A DNA stretch of 64,000 bases from Deltaproteobacteria bacterium (GCA_029262355.1 JAJCZO010000163.1:19744-83743), one strand, 5' to 3'. Numbered from the stretch's first letter, positions 51,646 to 61,046 are shown. Notes: generated by a model from the letters alone, not told the origin. Numbers and translations are program-made.

Positions 51646-54600
51646 ATGAGACGTCCGTTTTGGTGGAGCATTCTTCCCGTGGTCGTCGTCCTCGCTTCGG
51701 CGTGGCCGGCGAGCGGTCTGGATACGGACATCTTCACGGGGACCCAGGTGTCTCCGAACGTCCTGGTCATCTTCGACAATTCCGGGAGCATGGGTCTGCA
51801 GGCGTACAACACCTACCCGAACACCATCTATACGGGCGGGTTCGCTCCGGGCACGGTCTATACGCGCTGCCGGGACAGAAACGGAATCAGTGGCGGTTAC
51901 GTCACCTCGAGCTGCCGCTGTCGGCGCACGCAGTCGAATTGGGTCGTTGACCAGAGCCACTGTGCGGCGTCGTTCCAAGATGCCATTCCACCTCCGAACG
52001 GCGACGACATCGACGACCGCGAGTCGCGACGGCGGATGGGCAACCGACGAAACTTCGAGACCAATCCGCCAAAGAACTGCGTGATCAGCCTCGCGCCGTG
52101 CGTCAGCGACTCCGACTGCACCCCGGCGCCCGGCGACGCGTGTGCCGTCCAGAACAAGATGGCGATTGCCAAGGGCGTCATGACCTCGGCCATCAACGAC
52201 ACCGAGAACGACAACGTGAGATTCGGCATGATCGTCTTCGATCCCGCCGGCATCAACTACGGATCTCTCAACTACTCGGATGAGACAGAGATCACGAACT
52301 GGCAGGTGAACAACAACGCCTTCGTGTTTCCCGTTCAGGACATGGATGCAACGTCCCGCGTGGCCCTCACCTCGGCGATCCAGGCGATGAACTCGAACGG
52401 CGGGACGCCAACCACGCATCGCCTGATCGATGCGTGGAACTACTATAACGGCACGGCGCCGGCTCCAGGCTTCACCACGTCCCCGGTCGAGTATGTTTGC
52501 CAGCGGAACTACGCGCTGATGGTAACGGATGGCATCCCCGAGGGCGAAGGCGACTTCCTCATCGGGAATCAGCAGTTGTGCGAGTTCGACCGACTGCAGG
52601 CGTTTGCGGGCGTTCCGGGTGATCTGAACGGGGACGGCAAAGAGGACCCGGCGAGTCCGAACTACCTCGCGACGACGGGGCAGATGTTCAACTGCGGTTC
52701 GGACTATCTCGACGACGCGATGCTCAAGGTCCGCGGCGAGTTCCCTCTTGGAAATACGCAGAATCAGCCCGTTGCCTTCTACGCGATCTCCTTCGGCTTC
52801 GATTTCTGTCAGGAGCCCGCTCCGGGCGATACGAGCCCAGGCGGAGGCTCGATGCTGTGGCGGGCTTCCAAGAAGTACGGTGGTGGTGACTGCCTTTCCG
52901 CGGCGAATCCCGACGAGCTCGACGACAAGCTCCGGGAGGCCATCAACCTCATCAAGAACGATGCTCAGTCGTTTGTCGCGCCCGTGGTGCCGGTGAGTCA
53001 GACGAACCGGACCGAGTCTGGAGATCGTCTATACGTGGCGCTGTTCAGTCCGCGCGAAGGCCAGCAAGAGTGGCCCGGAAACATCAAGAAGTACGCGCTG
53101 AACCGAGATGAGGGTACGATCTGCAACGCATCGTCGCCCACCTGTGCGAGTGGGTCGGGCGAGGCGACTCTCGACGACGGTACCATCCTCGGAACGGCAG
53201 AGTCGTTCTGGGATTCCTCGACCGGGGGGGCGTCGGGTAGCTCGGTGACGTCTGGTGGCGTCGGGGCGGTGCTCCAACAGAGCACCATCGCGAACCGCAA
53301 CATCTTCACCTACACCGGCACGGGCGTCGGCGCACTCGGCGGCCTCGATCTCACGGCGGCCGCGCAGGCCTTCAGCAAGACGAACGCCGCCATCACCCCG
53401 GGGATGCTCGGTCTCGTTGCTCCGGACGATACCGCGATCGAGCGAGACGGGCTGATCGACTATATGTACGGCGTCGATGTCTATGACAACGACGATGACG
53501 GTGATGTCACCGAGACCAGGACCTGGATTCTTGGCGATATCATTCACTCGGTTCCGCTGATCGTGAACTACGATACCTCGGGCAGCAACGCTCTGATCAT
53601 CGTGGGTGCGAATGACGGCATGCTGCACGCCTTTGATGATGCCTCGGGTGCGGAGGTGTGGGCGTTCGTGCCGCCGGACGTTCTTGGGAATCTGAATCTT
53701 CTTCGGCCGGGCCAGGCGTCGGAGCATCCGTTCTTCGTCGATGCGTCGCCCAAGGTTTACCACGGTGCCGGGGGGACGAAGACCCTCGTCTTCGGCTTGG
53801 GTCGCGGCGGGCGAGCCTACTACGGGCTCGACATCACGAGCAAGACGTCTCCACAGCTTCTCTGGCGCGTGAACGAGACGACGAGCGGATACGCCGAGCT
53901 CGGCTTCACCATGTCGACGCCGTCTCTCACGAAGTACGCCGGTGCGAGCGGCGCTCCGGTTGCGGTGGTGGGCGCGGGGTACGACATGTACTTCGACGAT
54001 CCGGCGGTGGGTTCCCCCAATACGACAGACCCGATGGGGCGTGCCATCTACGTCATCGATCTGGCAACCGGAAACAAGCTGGCAGAGGCGAGCCCCGGTG
54101 GGATGGACTACGCGATCCCGAGCGATCCGCTGGTGTTCGACGTCAACGGCGACGGGATCTTCGATCGTGGTTACATCGGGGACATGGGCGGCAACATGTG
54201 GCGGATCCGCGACGACTTCAGTGTCGAGCTTCTGTTCAGCACACCATCGGGCCATCGCATCTACTACCAGCCCGACGCGGTCATCAATTCCGGCTCGGTC
54301 ATGGTGTACTTCGGTACGGGTGATCGCTCGAGCCCACTCTCGACGAATGTGACCGACCGCTTCTACGGCGTTCGTGACGACGGTACGAACAATCTGGGCG
54401 AAGCCGCCCTGATCGATGTGACCAACACGGTCGTGCAGCCGGGCTCGACGGGCGAAGAGACCTTGATCGAGCAGATCGCGAACAAGCACGGCTGGTACAT
54501 CCGACTTCTGGGTGCCGGCGAGAAGGTGTTGGCGCCACCGACGGTCTTCTTCAACGTCGCGTTCGCGACGTTCACTCCATCGACCGTCGTATGTGAGGCG

Positions 54601-54912
54601 GGCGGCTCGGCGCGGCTCTACGCCCTCAGTCCTCTCACGGGGAGCCCGAGTTTCGATCTCGCCGGCACGAGCGGCGGTGGGCTTGGCGACGGCGGTGGGA
54701 CGGGCTCCGGTTCGGGCGGAACCCTCACGGTGGGTGATCGCTTCATCCTGGTCGGGCAGAGCATTCCCACCTCGCTCAAGGTCACCTTCGGCGATGACGA
54801 GACGAAGGCGTTCTTCGGTGTGACGAAGGGTGGCGGCATTGCTCTTCAGCCGCTGAGCCTTCCGCAGATGCAGAACAACGTAGTTCCCGTGAACTGGCGG
54901 GAAGTCTGGTGA
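51646..54912 (+). CDS. pilY1: pilus tip adhesin/biogenesis factor PilY1
   Basis: 1088 aa from ATG 51646 (GGAGA just upstream), which gives a standard signal peptide MRRPFWWSILPVVVVLASAW; ATGs at 51619 and 51628 would add acidic residues before it. The N-terminal half has a von Willebrand A-like domain with an intact MIDAS start (FDNSGSMG, D44) and several Cys pairs. The C-terminal half is the PilY1 beta-propeller: LGDIIHSVPLIV, IIVGANDGMLHAFDDASGAE, FVPPDVLG, KTLVFGLGRGGRAYYGLDI, and a calcium-binding type loop (YDNDDDGDVTE). It is the likely tip protein acting in adhesion or surface sensing. Confidence 0.95.
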   Translation: MRRPFWWSILPVVVVLASAWPASGLDTDIFTGTQVSPNVLVIFDNSGSMGLQAYNTYPNTIYTGGFAPGTVYTRCRDRNGISGGYVTSSCRCRRTQSNWVVDQSHCAASFQDAIPPPNGDDIDDRESRRRMGNRRNFETNPPKNCVISLAPCVSDSDCTPAPGDACAVQNKMAIAKGVMTSAINDTENDNVRFGMIVFDPAGINYGSLNYSDETEITNWQVNNNAFVFPVQDMDATSRVALTSAIQAMNSNGGTPTTHRLIDAWNYYNGTAPAPGFTTSPVEYVCQRNYALMVTDGIPEGEGDFLIGNQQLCEFDRLQAFAGVPGDLNGDGKEDPASPNYLATTGQMFNCGSDYLDDAMLKVRGEFPLGNTQNQPVAFYAISFGFDFCQEPAPGDTSPGGGSMLWRASKKYGGGDCLSAANPDELDDKLREAINLIKNDAQSFVAPVVPVSQTNRTESGDRLYVALFSPREGQQEWPGNIKKYALNRDEGTICNASSPTCASGSGEATLDDGTILGTAESFWDSSTGGASGSSVTSGGVGAVLQQSTIANRNIFTYTGTGVGALGGLDLTAAAQAFSKTNAAITPGMLGLVAPDDTAIERDGLIDYMYGVDVYDNDDDGDVTETRTWILGDIIHSVPLIVNYDTSGSNALIIVGANDGMLHAFDDASGAEVWAFVPPDVLGNLNLLRPGQASEHPFFVDASPKVYHGAGGTKTLVFGLGRGGRAYYGLDITSKTSPQLLWRVNETTSGYAELGFTMSTPSLTKYAGASGAPVAVVGAGYDMYFDDPAVGSPNTTDPMGRAIYVIDLATGNKLAEASPGGMDYAIPSDPLVFDVNGDGIFDRGYIGDMGGNMWRIRDDFSVELLFSTPSGHRIYYQPDAVINSGSVMVYFGTGDRSSPLSTNVTDRFYGVRDDGTNNLGEAALIDVTNTVVQPGSTGEETLIEQIANKHGWYIRLLGAGEKVLAPPTVFFNVAFATFTPSTVVCEAGGSARLYALSPLTGSPSFDLAGTSGGGLGDGGGTGSGSGGTLTVGDRFILVGQSIPTSLKVTFGDDETKAFFGVTKGGGIALQPLSLPQMQNNVVPVNWREVW

Positions 54913-54938
54913 GGCTCGGGCGCCTCGAGGAGGTCAAT

Positions 54939-55217
54939 GTGCGTTGGATGGGGCGGAGCGCTTTCGCGCTGGGTATCGTGTTTTCCATCGGGTCTGCGTC
55001 GTGGGCCGACATTCAGACCGCGGGAGTCGTCACCTACGTCTCCGCAGATGCGGTGGAGGTCGACGGAAAACGGGCTCTGCTGAGGCCGGATTCACACATT
55101 ACGAGCGGCGGCCGAGCAATTTCGGCCACTTCTCTGCGTCGCGGCATGTTCGTGGAGGCGGAAATCGACGATGCCGGCCAATTGATCATGCTCGAGGCAA
55201 ATGGAGTGGTTGAATAA
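54939..55217 (+). CDS. small exported protein in the PilY2 position
   Basis: 92 aa from GTG 54939, preceded by GAGGAGGT at 54927-54934; a longer start at 54909 overlaps the pilY1 stop. Signal peptide (SAFALGIVFSIGSASWAD), then a small beta domain: GVVTYVSADAVEVDGKRALL and LRRGMFVEAEIDDAGQLIML, an OB-fold-like layout. In Pseudomonas aeruginosa pilY2 encodes a small exported protein right after pilY1; this gene has the same position and size class, but I cannot show homology. Confidence 0.7.
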   Translation: MRWMGRSAFALGIVFSIGSASWADIQTAGVVTYVSADAVEVDGKRALLRPDSHITSGGRAISATSLRRGMFVEAEIDDAGQLIMLEANGVVE

Positions 55218-55354
55218 GTTTGGCGAAGGTCGAATATTAGAGGCGGACGACTCGTCGATTACGGTGGACATGGTATCTCCGGTTTTGGATGGGCGAACGC
55301 CACCCCCTCCGATGTCCGCAGCTGTGTCTGGCCGCTATGAAGGCGAGCCTTCCG

Positions 55355-55421
55355 GGGCCAGCGGACGTGGCCGGTGGGGTTCCTCCTCTCCCCTGCCGGT
55401 CCCCGCTGGCCCACATTTTTT
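55355..55421 (+). terminator. intrinsic terminator ending the pilus locus
   Basis: Outer stem GGGCCAGCGG (55355-55364) with CCGCTGGCCC (55403-55412), an inner GGCCGGTGGGG / CCCCTGCCGGT pairing with small mismatches, then ACATTTTTT (T-run 55416-55421). It lies between the plus-strand pilus genes and the minus-strand MBL gene, so the hairpin could serve both, though the T-run suits the plus strand. The open frame 55201-55551 passing through this hairpin is not credible as a gene. Confidence 0.75.
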
Positions 55422-55453
55422 CCTCGACATCTCCGCGTCGTGCGTCGGGCGGA

Positions 55454-56467
55454 TCAGGCGGAGGCGCGGAAGTAGATCACGCCGTCTCGGTCCTCGCGCT
55501 CGGCATCGCCACGAGCGTGCAGCAACTCGAGGTGGGCAAGGGTCTCCATGAAGGCCGCGCCCTTCTGCATGCGCGCGTCGGGGTCCTTGAAGACCCAATC
55601 GAAGACCTGAGCAGCGGTTTCGAAGGCAGTGGCGGGCTCGGTGTGGATGACGTCGAGCATCTCGCGGAGACGGTGTTCGTGGTGGGCGATGATCTGGTGG
55701 GCGCGGTGGTGGTGGGCGGAATATACGGGGCCATGGGCGGGGCAGACCAGCGCAGCATCGAGTGCCGCGACCTTTTCCTGCGAGGCGATGAAGTCGCCGA
55801 GGGGGTTCTTCGGACCCGTGGCGAAGACGCCGACGTGCGGTGTGATCTTGGGCAGCAGGTGGTCGCCGACGAAGAGCGTGCGGTCGTCGAGGTCCAGGAA
55901 GCAGCAGTGGCCGGGCGTGTGGCCGGGTGTCCACACGACCTGGAGCCGGCGCCGTCCCAACTCGAGAACTTCGCCGTCTTCGAGAAGGTGATCGATCTCG
56001 CGCGTGGGTTGGAACGTTCCGGCCCAGATCTCCGCCGGCTTGGGAGCGCCTCTGACGTCGTCTGGAATGGGCATTCCGTGGCGCCGGCCATGGACGATCA
56101 TGTCGCTGGTGGCTGCGGTCATCGAGTATTCCATCCGCTCGACTTCCAACGGATGAAGATGGACGCGCTCACCTCCGTCGGCGCGGAAGTCGGCCGACGC
56201 TCCGAAGTGGTCCGGGTGGTGGTGCGTTCCGAGCAGCGTCGTCACGGCTTTCGCTTCGATGCCCTGGCTCGCGAGCGCTCGGGCGAAGGCTGCGCGACTG
56301 TCGGCGAGCGCCACGCCGGTGTCGACCAACGCCCACTCCCCAGAGCCGCAGTCGATCAGAAACACGTTGATGATGGAGGGCTTCGAGGGCAGCGGAAGGA
56401 AGATCTCGAGGACTCCGGGGGCCACGGTCCGAACCTTGGCAGCCTCCGGGGGGATGGTGTCACTCAC
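55454..56467 (-). CDS. MBL-fold metallo-hydrolase
   Basis: 337 aa, GTG start overlapping the dodecin stop (GTGA). Metallo-beta-lactamase fold: LVDTGVALADSRAAF, the metal motif THHHPDH, RLQVVWTPGHTPGHCCFLD with the second His site, FVGDHLLPKITPHVGV with the bridging Asp, and ALVCPAHGPVYSAHHHR. A C-terminal helical extension of the LACTB2/RNase-like subgroup follows (HRLREMLDVI, FDWVFKDPDARMQKG). The reaction is likely hydrolysis of a thioester or lactone; LACTB2-type endoribonuclease activity is another possibility. Cotranscribed with dodecin. Confidence 0.92.
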   Translation of the reverse strand: MSDTIPPEAAKVRTVAPGVLEIFLPLPSKPSIINVFLIDCGSGEWALVDTGVALADSRAAFARALASQGIEAKAVTTLLGTHHHPDHFGASADFRADGGERVHLHPLEVERMEYSMTAATSDMIVHGRRHGMPIPDDVRGAPKPAEIWAGTFQPTREIDHLLEDGEVLELGRRRLQVVWTPGHTPGHCCFLDLDDRTLFVGDHLLPKITPHVGVFATGPKNPLGDFIASQEKVAALDAALVCPAHGPVYSAHHHRAHQIIAHHEHRLREMLDVIHTEPATAFETAAQVFDWVFKDPDARMQKGAAFMETLAHLELLHARGDAEREDRDGVIYFRASA

Positions 56468-56676
56468 TCGTGGACCTGGTCTTGAATCGCGAATCGCACC
56501 TTCACGGTGACCTTCCAGCCGCAGATCTTACCGTTCTCGATCTGTGCCGTAGCCTGCATCACGGTGGCCTCGCGGATGCCGGCGATCGTGACTGAGGCTC
56601 GGGAGATGGCGAGCTCGACCGCGTCTTCGATCGAACTCGTCGATGTGCCCGTGAGTTCGACGATCTTTTCCACCAT
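56464..56676 (-). CDS. dodecin, flavin-binding protein
   Basis: 70 aa from ATG 56676, preceded by GAGGAGATGG on the minus strand; the frame extends to 56805 but that part is not needed. The sequence covers the whole dodecin fold: KIVELTGTSTSSIEDAVELA, an alpha helix, then EATVMQATAQIENGKICGW and KVTVKVRFAIQD. The Trp in GKICGW corresponds to the residue that stacks on flavin in bacterial dodecins. It assembles as a dodecamer that stores or buffers flavin. The translational coupling to an MBL hydrolase is unusual and functionally unexplained. Confidence 0.93.
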   Translation of the reverse strand: MVEKIVELTGTSTSSIEDAVELAISRASVTIAGIREATVMQATAQIENGKICGWKVTVKVRFAIQDQVHE

Positions 56677-56713
56677 CGCTCCATCTCCTCTTGTGCGAGC
56701 GCCCGCGGCCGTT

Positions 56714-57484
56714 CTACTTCGTCGCCGCCGCGAGAGCGCAATCGTTGCAGGACTTCTCGAGCTCCGCGACGAACGCTCGTGCCCGCTCGACCTTTTCGTC
56801 TTCACCCTTGTTTTCCGCGATCGCGAGGGCGGCTCGGCCGGTCAGCAGGGCGTCGTTGTCTCGTCCGACGATCTCGTAGGCTTCCGCCAGCTCGAGGCGG
56901 GTGCCGGCCCCGTTGGGATTGATCTTCGTCGCGCGCTCGAGGTAGCGAATCCCCTCCGTCGTGTTGCCCCCCATGAGGCGGGGCAGCTTCATCAGCATGC
57001 CGCCGCGAGCGGCCAGCGCGTCGGGGTGATCGGGGTCGAGTCGCAGGACCTCGTCGAGCACGCCGTTGAGCGACGACAGTGCGAGAGCCGCGGATGCGAG
57101 TCCTCCCATCTGGGCGACTCGTCCCCTGGCTCCGAAGAGAACAAAGTGAGCGTCGGCGTTGTCGGGAATCAGCTCGACTGCGCGCTCCGCGTACTTTGCC
57201 GATTCGTCGTATTTGAGCTTCCGCTGTTCGTCGGTGTCCGCGTTCTCGCCGGCTTCGAGAAGCTCGGATGCTCGTTCGAGCGCAGCGAGGCCCTCGATCT
57301 GGTCCGTCGTCAAGCCTTTTTCTTCGGCTTCGCCCCCGGCAGGAGCGGAAACCGAGGAAGCTGGCGATTCTGGCTCAGCAAAGGCGGAAGGGGTGAGCCC
57401 GGCAATCGCCATGGCGGCGGAAAGGGCCCACACGAGACCAATCCGGTGCGGTGCACTTTCCCAGGAATTCGACGTTGACTGCAC
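56714..57484 (-). CDS. exported TPR-containing protein
   Basis: About 256 aa from GTG 57484; GTG 57493 or ATG 57541 are possible, and the longer frame to 57820 overlaps the divergent IclR gene. Signal-like segment (IGLVWALSAAMAIAGLTPSAFA), a short acidic linker, then three to four TPR-like helix pairs (YDESAKYAERAVELIPDNAD, EVLRLDPDHPDALAARG, GIRYLERATKINPNGAGTRL, LAEAYEIVGRDNDALLTGRA). It ends with a Cys pair (KSCNDCALAAATK). No partner is evident. Such proteins often scaffold envelope complexes. Confidence 0.8.
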   Translation of the reverse strand: MQSTSNSWESAPHRIGLVWALSAAMAIAGLTPSAFAEPESPASSVSAPAGGEAEEKGLTTDQIEGLAALERASELLEAGENADTDEQRKLKYDESAKYAERAVELIPDNADAHFVLFGARGRVAQMGGLASAALALSSLNGVLDEVLRLDPDHPDALAARGGMLMKLPRLMGGNTTEGIRYLERATKINPNGAGTRLELAEAYEIVGRDNDALLTGRAALAIAENKGEDEKVERARAFVAELEKSCNDCALAAATK

Positions 57485-57554
57485 TTGAACCACTGACCTA
57501 CGTTCGACCGAGTCGAACGAACGGAGCAATCTACCTCTCATCGGCATCTTGGAC

Positions 57555-58316
57555 ATGAAACTGCACACGACGACAAATCGCAACGCTTCTCTGGAGAAGG
57601 CCAGCCGAGTGCTGTCCGCCTTCAGCGAAGAAACACCAGAGCTCGGCGTGATGGACTTGGCGCGCCGCGTTGGGCTGAACAAGAGCACAGCGAGTCGCTT
57701 CGTCTCGACGCTGACGCAGCTTGGCTTGTTGGAGCGGACCGAGGGCGGCCGCAAGGTACGCCTGTCGCTCCGCTTGTTCGAGCTCGGGATGCGGGCGGCG
57801 AGAAACCGTCCACTGGTCACCGAGGCTCAGCCGATCTTGCATCGGTTGGGCGAGCAGGCTCGGGAGACGGTATGGCTCGCGACGCCGGCGGATGGTGATG
57901 TCGTCTTCGTGTCGCGGCTTGCGGGTTCCCGCGAGGCCTCGGCGATCGAGACGGGACGTCGGTACGCGGCTGGCAACGGAGCGATCGGTCGGCTTTTCGG
58001 CTCGGCGACGCCCAGCCCGGAGGCGCTCGAGTCGACGCCCAAGCTGGTGGACCAAGCGTCTGACGTCACGGTTGATCACGGAGATCTGATCGAAGGCGTC
58101 TCCTTTGTTGCCGGAGCGGTTTTCGATCGGACCGGACGCCTGGTTGGCGCCATCGGAGTCGCGTGCGTCGCCGACCGGGCTGCGCGTGTCGCGGTGCCGG
58201 CGCATGTTCAGTTGGTGCGGCGCGCCTCCACCGAGTTGTCGCGTCGGCTGGGTTTTCTGAGGACAACCGAGCTTCCGCCCGACAGCCAAGTCGGACCCAC
58301 ACAGAAGATCGCGTAA
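57555..58316 (+). CDS. IclR-family transcriptional regulator
   Basis: 253 aa from ATG 57555; TTG 57549 is just upstream. Residues ~12-75 are a winged helix-turn-helix (LGVMDLARRVGLNKSTASRF, LTQLGLLERTEGGRKVRLS), the rest is the IclR ligand-binding GAF-like domain (LGEQARETVWLATPADGDVV, GRRYAAGNGAIGRLFG, GVSFVAGAVFDRTGRLVGAI). These regulators sense aromatic or organic acids. Placed 57 bp upstream of a six-gene catabolic block on the same strand and divergent from the TPR gene, so it is the probable regulator of that block. Confidence 0.92.
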   Translation: MKLHTTTNRNASLEKASRVLSAFSEETPELGVMDLARRVGLNKSTASRFVSTLTQLGLLERTEGGRKVRLSLRLFELGMRAARNRPLVTEAQPILHRLGEQARETVWLATPADGDVVFVSRLAGSREASAIETGRRYAAGNGAIGRLFGSATPSPEALESTPKLVDQASDVTVDHGDLIEGVSFVAGAVFDRTGRLVGAIGVACVADRAARVAVPAHVQLVRRASTELSRRLGFLRTTELPPDSQVGPTQKIA

Positions 58317-58373
58317 CGGTCTCATCGGGCCGAGCGGATATCTGGTAGACTTCCGCACGCGCAGATCCCTTCG

Positions 58374-59807
58374 ATGACGGTCCCGATATCAAGTGCTCTC
58401 GCCCGCTTCGCGGCGGAAGCTCGCGACGGCGCGGTGCCCCGGGCGGTGACCGACAAGGTCGCCACGCATGTCCTCGATGTCCTAGGCGTGCAACTCGCGG
58501 CCTCGCGGCAGGACTTCGCCCCCGCAGTACGAGAGGTGACGCTCGGGCTTGGGGGCCCCCCGGAATCGGTCGGCATTGGTCTGGCGCAAGAATTGGGTGC
58601 ACCCAACGCCGCTCTCCTCAATGGCACGCTCGCGCACGGGGTGGATTACGACGACACCCACCTGCGATCCATCGTGCATCCGAGCGCGACGGTGACGCCG
58701 GCTGCGATGGCGGTCGCCGAAGAGGTCGACGCGGACGGTATCGCGGTGTCCGCCGCGATCGCGGCGGGGCTCGAAACCGCGGTTCGTATCGGGCTCGCGG
58801 CCGAAGGCGAATTTCATCATCGGGGGTTTCACGCGACGCCGATCGCCGGCGTCTTCGGGGCCGCCCTCGCCGCGAGCATGCTCTATCGCCTCACTCTGGG
58901 ACAGACCGTGTCGGCACTCGGGCTTGCGGCAAGCATGGCCGGAGGCCTGCTCGAGTTTTTGACGGACGGGACCTCAGCCAAGAGGTTGCACGGTGGTTGG
59001 GCGGCGCATGGCGGCGTCCTCGCGGCGCGGCTCGGGCGGGCGGGGCTGAGCGGTCCGGCTGGCGGGCTCGATGGCCGCTTTGGCCTGCTGCCGACGCTTT
59101 TCGCCGGAGCGGCAGACCCCAGCCGGATCGGCCGCGGCCTCGGATGTGACTGGGAGATGCTCGACATCGCGCTCAAGCCGTATCCCTGTTGCCACTTCGT
59201 TCACGCGTTCCTCGATGGTGCTGCGGAGCTCCGCGAGCACCTCGGCGTGGGCCGGGGAGAGCCGGCGGGTGAAGCCGCACTCGCTCAGATCACCGCGATC
59301 GAGTGTGGGGTCGTGCCGCTGACGATTCCGGTGGTGTGCGAGCCGCGCGCCACGAAGCTTCGCCCGCAGACCCCCTACGATGCGCAGTTCAGCCTGCCGT
59401 TCTCCGTTGCAGTGATGTTCTCGCGCGGCCGAGTGACCCTCGACGAGTACGAGCCGGAAACGATCGCGGATGAGCGGTTGATCGCGCTCGCTCACCGGGT
59501 GCGTATCGTGCCAGAGCCGCGAGTGGAGTTTCCGGCGAGCTTCCCCGGACGTTTGCGGCTCGAGCTGGCAGACGGCCGAAGCTTCGAGTCGGATCACAGC
59601 GACAACCGCGGAGGTCCGGGAGCGCCGCTGTCCTTCGAAGAGGTCGGGGCCAAGTTTCGTGCGAACGCCGTGCCCTCCATCGGTTCCGAGCAAGCGGAGG
59701 CTGTGATCTCTCTGCTCGAAGCGAGGCCGCTGCCGAGCGCGAAACGAATCATGGCGGGACTTCGTCGCGCATCGGTCGACAGTGTCGACCGTCGGGGTGA
59801 CCCGTGA
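58374..59807 (+). CDS. MmgE/PrpD family protein (dehydratase/epimerase-like)
   Basis: 477 aa. Family pattern: LARFAAEARDGAVPRAVTDK, DVLGVQLAASRQ, NGTLAHGVDYDDTHLRSIVH, HRGFHATPIAGVFGAALAAS, TDGTSAKRLHGGWAAHGGVL, and ALKPYPCCHFVHAFLDGA. The family includes 2-methylcitrate dehydratase, cis-aconitate decarboxylase and iminodisuccinate epimerase, all acting on small polycarboxylic acids. With the IclR regulator and CoA genes, it probably acts on an acid intermediate. It overlaps the following CoA-transferase by four bases (GTGA). The exact substrate cannot be read from sequence. Confidence 0.92.
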   Translation: MTVPISSALARFAAEARDGAVPRAVTDKVATHVLDVLGVQLAASRQDFAPAVREVTLGLGGPPESVGIGLAQELGAPNAALLNGTLAHGVDYDDTHLRSIVHPSATVTPAAMAVAEEVDADGIAVSAAIAAGLETAVRIGLAAEGEFHHRGFHATPIAGVFGAALAASMLYRLTLGQTVSALGLAASMAGGLLEFLTDGTSAKRLHGGWAAHGGVLAARLGRAGLSGPAGGLDGRFGLLPTLFAGAADPSRIGRGLGCDWEMLDIALKPYPCCHFVHAFLDGAAELREHLGVGRGEPAGEAALAQITAIECGVVPLTIPVVCEPRATKLRPQTPYDAQFSLPFSVAVMFSRGRVTLDEYEPETIADERLIALAHRVRIVPEPRVEFPASFPGRLRLELADGRSFESDHSDNRGGPGAPLSFEEVGAKFRANAVPSIGSEQAEAVISLLEARPLPSAKRIMAGLRRASVDSVDRRGDP

Positions 59808-60997
59808 CCGAGACGCTGCCGCTGGACGGAGTGCGGATTCTCGCGGTGAGTCAGCTCGGCGCCGGTCCGTGGGCCCTCAGTCTTCTCTCGGACTTGGGTG
59901 CCGACGTGATCAAGCTCGAGCCGCCCGGGCGCGGGGACGAGGCCCGCCACGTGCCGCCGTTCGCCGAGGCAGGAGACTCGCTCTATTACCAGGCGCTCAA
60001 CCGTGGTTGCCGAGGGATCACGCTCGACCTGCGGGAGCCGCGCGGGCAGGCTGTGCTGCGGCGTCTCGTTCCGTCATGCGCGGCGGTCTACAACAATATC
60101 CGCGGTGGAGAGCCGGCTCGCCTCGGCCTCACGTATGAGGCGCTGCGCGACGTGCATCCTGCCGTCGTCTGCTGTTCGTTGTCGGGCTTCGGGCAGACGG
60201 GGCCTCGGGCGAGCGAGCCCGGTTACGACTTCCTCATTCAGGCATACACCGGGTTCTTGTCACTCACGGGAGAACCGGACGGGCCTCCGACGCGATCTGG
60301 CATCTCGGTCGTGGACTTCTCGGCGGGGCTGGTATCGGTTCTGGCTCTGATGATCGGACTTCGTCGGGCCCAAGAGACCGGAGGGGGAGCCGAGATCGAC
60401 GTTAGTCTTTACGACACGGCCATCTCCATGCTCAATTATCTCGCCTCGTGGAGCCTGAGCCGGGGCGTGCAGCCGGAACGCATGCGCGCCTCTGCCCACC
60501 AGAGTGTGGTGCCGGCGCAGACGTTCGAGACCTCTGATGGGCACCTCGTCGTCATGTGTATGAAGGAAAAGTTCTGGGACCGGCTCTGCGAAGTTCTGAA
60601 TCGAGCCGATCTCCAGCTAGATCCTCGATTCGCGGGTTTCTCAGCGCGTCTCGAGAATCGAGACGCGCTCCTTGCGATTCTTGCGGCCGAGTTCGGGAGA
60701 CGGCGGACGGATACCTGGCTCGCGGCCCTGCGCGGCGTGGTACCGTGCGGTCCGGTGTACGGAGTCGAAGAAGCCTTGGCCGACGAGCACGTGCTGGCGC
60801 GCGAGATGATCGTTGCTATCGATCACCCCGTGTTCGGTCGCGTCGCGCAGGTGGCGAACCCCATCAAGATGTCGGGTGTCCAGCCGGAGTACCGTCGGGC
60901 AGCGAGGCTGGGCGAGCATACCGAGGAGGTCCTCTCGTCTCTCGCGGGATTCTCCGCGTCCGAGGTCGACGATCTTCGTCGCGAAGGGATCATCTGA
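59804..60997 (+). CDS. CaiB/BaiF family CoA-transferase
   Basis: 397 aa, GTG overlapping the previous stop. LPLDGVRILAVSQLGAGPWA, LLSDLGADVIKLEPPGRGDE, YYQALNRGCRGITLDLREP, VYNNIRGGEPARLGLTYEAL, CCSLSGFGQTGPRASEPGYD and VVDFSAGLVSVLAL match class III CoA-transferases. The NIRGGEPARL segment replaces the common N-F-R-P-G sequence, marking a distinct subfamily from the copy at 14447. Likely activates the acid substrate of this operon as its CoA ester. Confidence 0.94.
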   Translation: MTETLPLDGVRILAVSQLGAGPWALSLLSDLGADVIKLEPPGRGDEARHVPPFAEAGDSLYYQALNRGCRGITLDLREPRGQAVLRRLVPSCAAVYNNIRGGEPARLGLTYEALRDVHPAVVCCSLSGFGQTGPRASEPGYDFLIQAYTGFLSLTGEPDGPPTRSGISVVDFSAGLVSVLALMIGLRRAQETGGGAEIDVSLYDTAISMLNYLASWSLSRGVQPERMRASAHQSVVPAQTFETSDGHLVVMCMKEKFWDRLCEVLNRADLQLDPRFAGFSARLENRDALLAILAAEFGRRRTDTWLAALRGVVPCGPVYGVEEALADEHVLAREMIVAIDHPVFGRVAQVANPIKMSGVQPEYRRAARLGEHTEEVLSSLAGFSASEVDDLRREGII

Positions 60998-61046
60998 TGC
61001 GCCACGCGGGGCAAGGCGGTGGCGCGATGCAGAGGGAGGGGCAGTA

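Noticed and set aside
55201..55551. 116-codon open frame after the PilY2-position gene
   Set aside because: It runs through the terminator hairpin and then antisense to the MBL gene; only its first 15-20 codons look ordinary.
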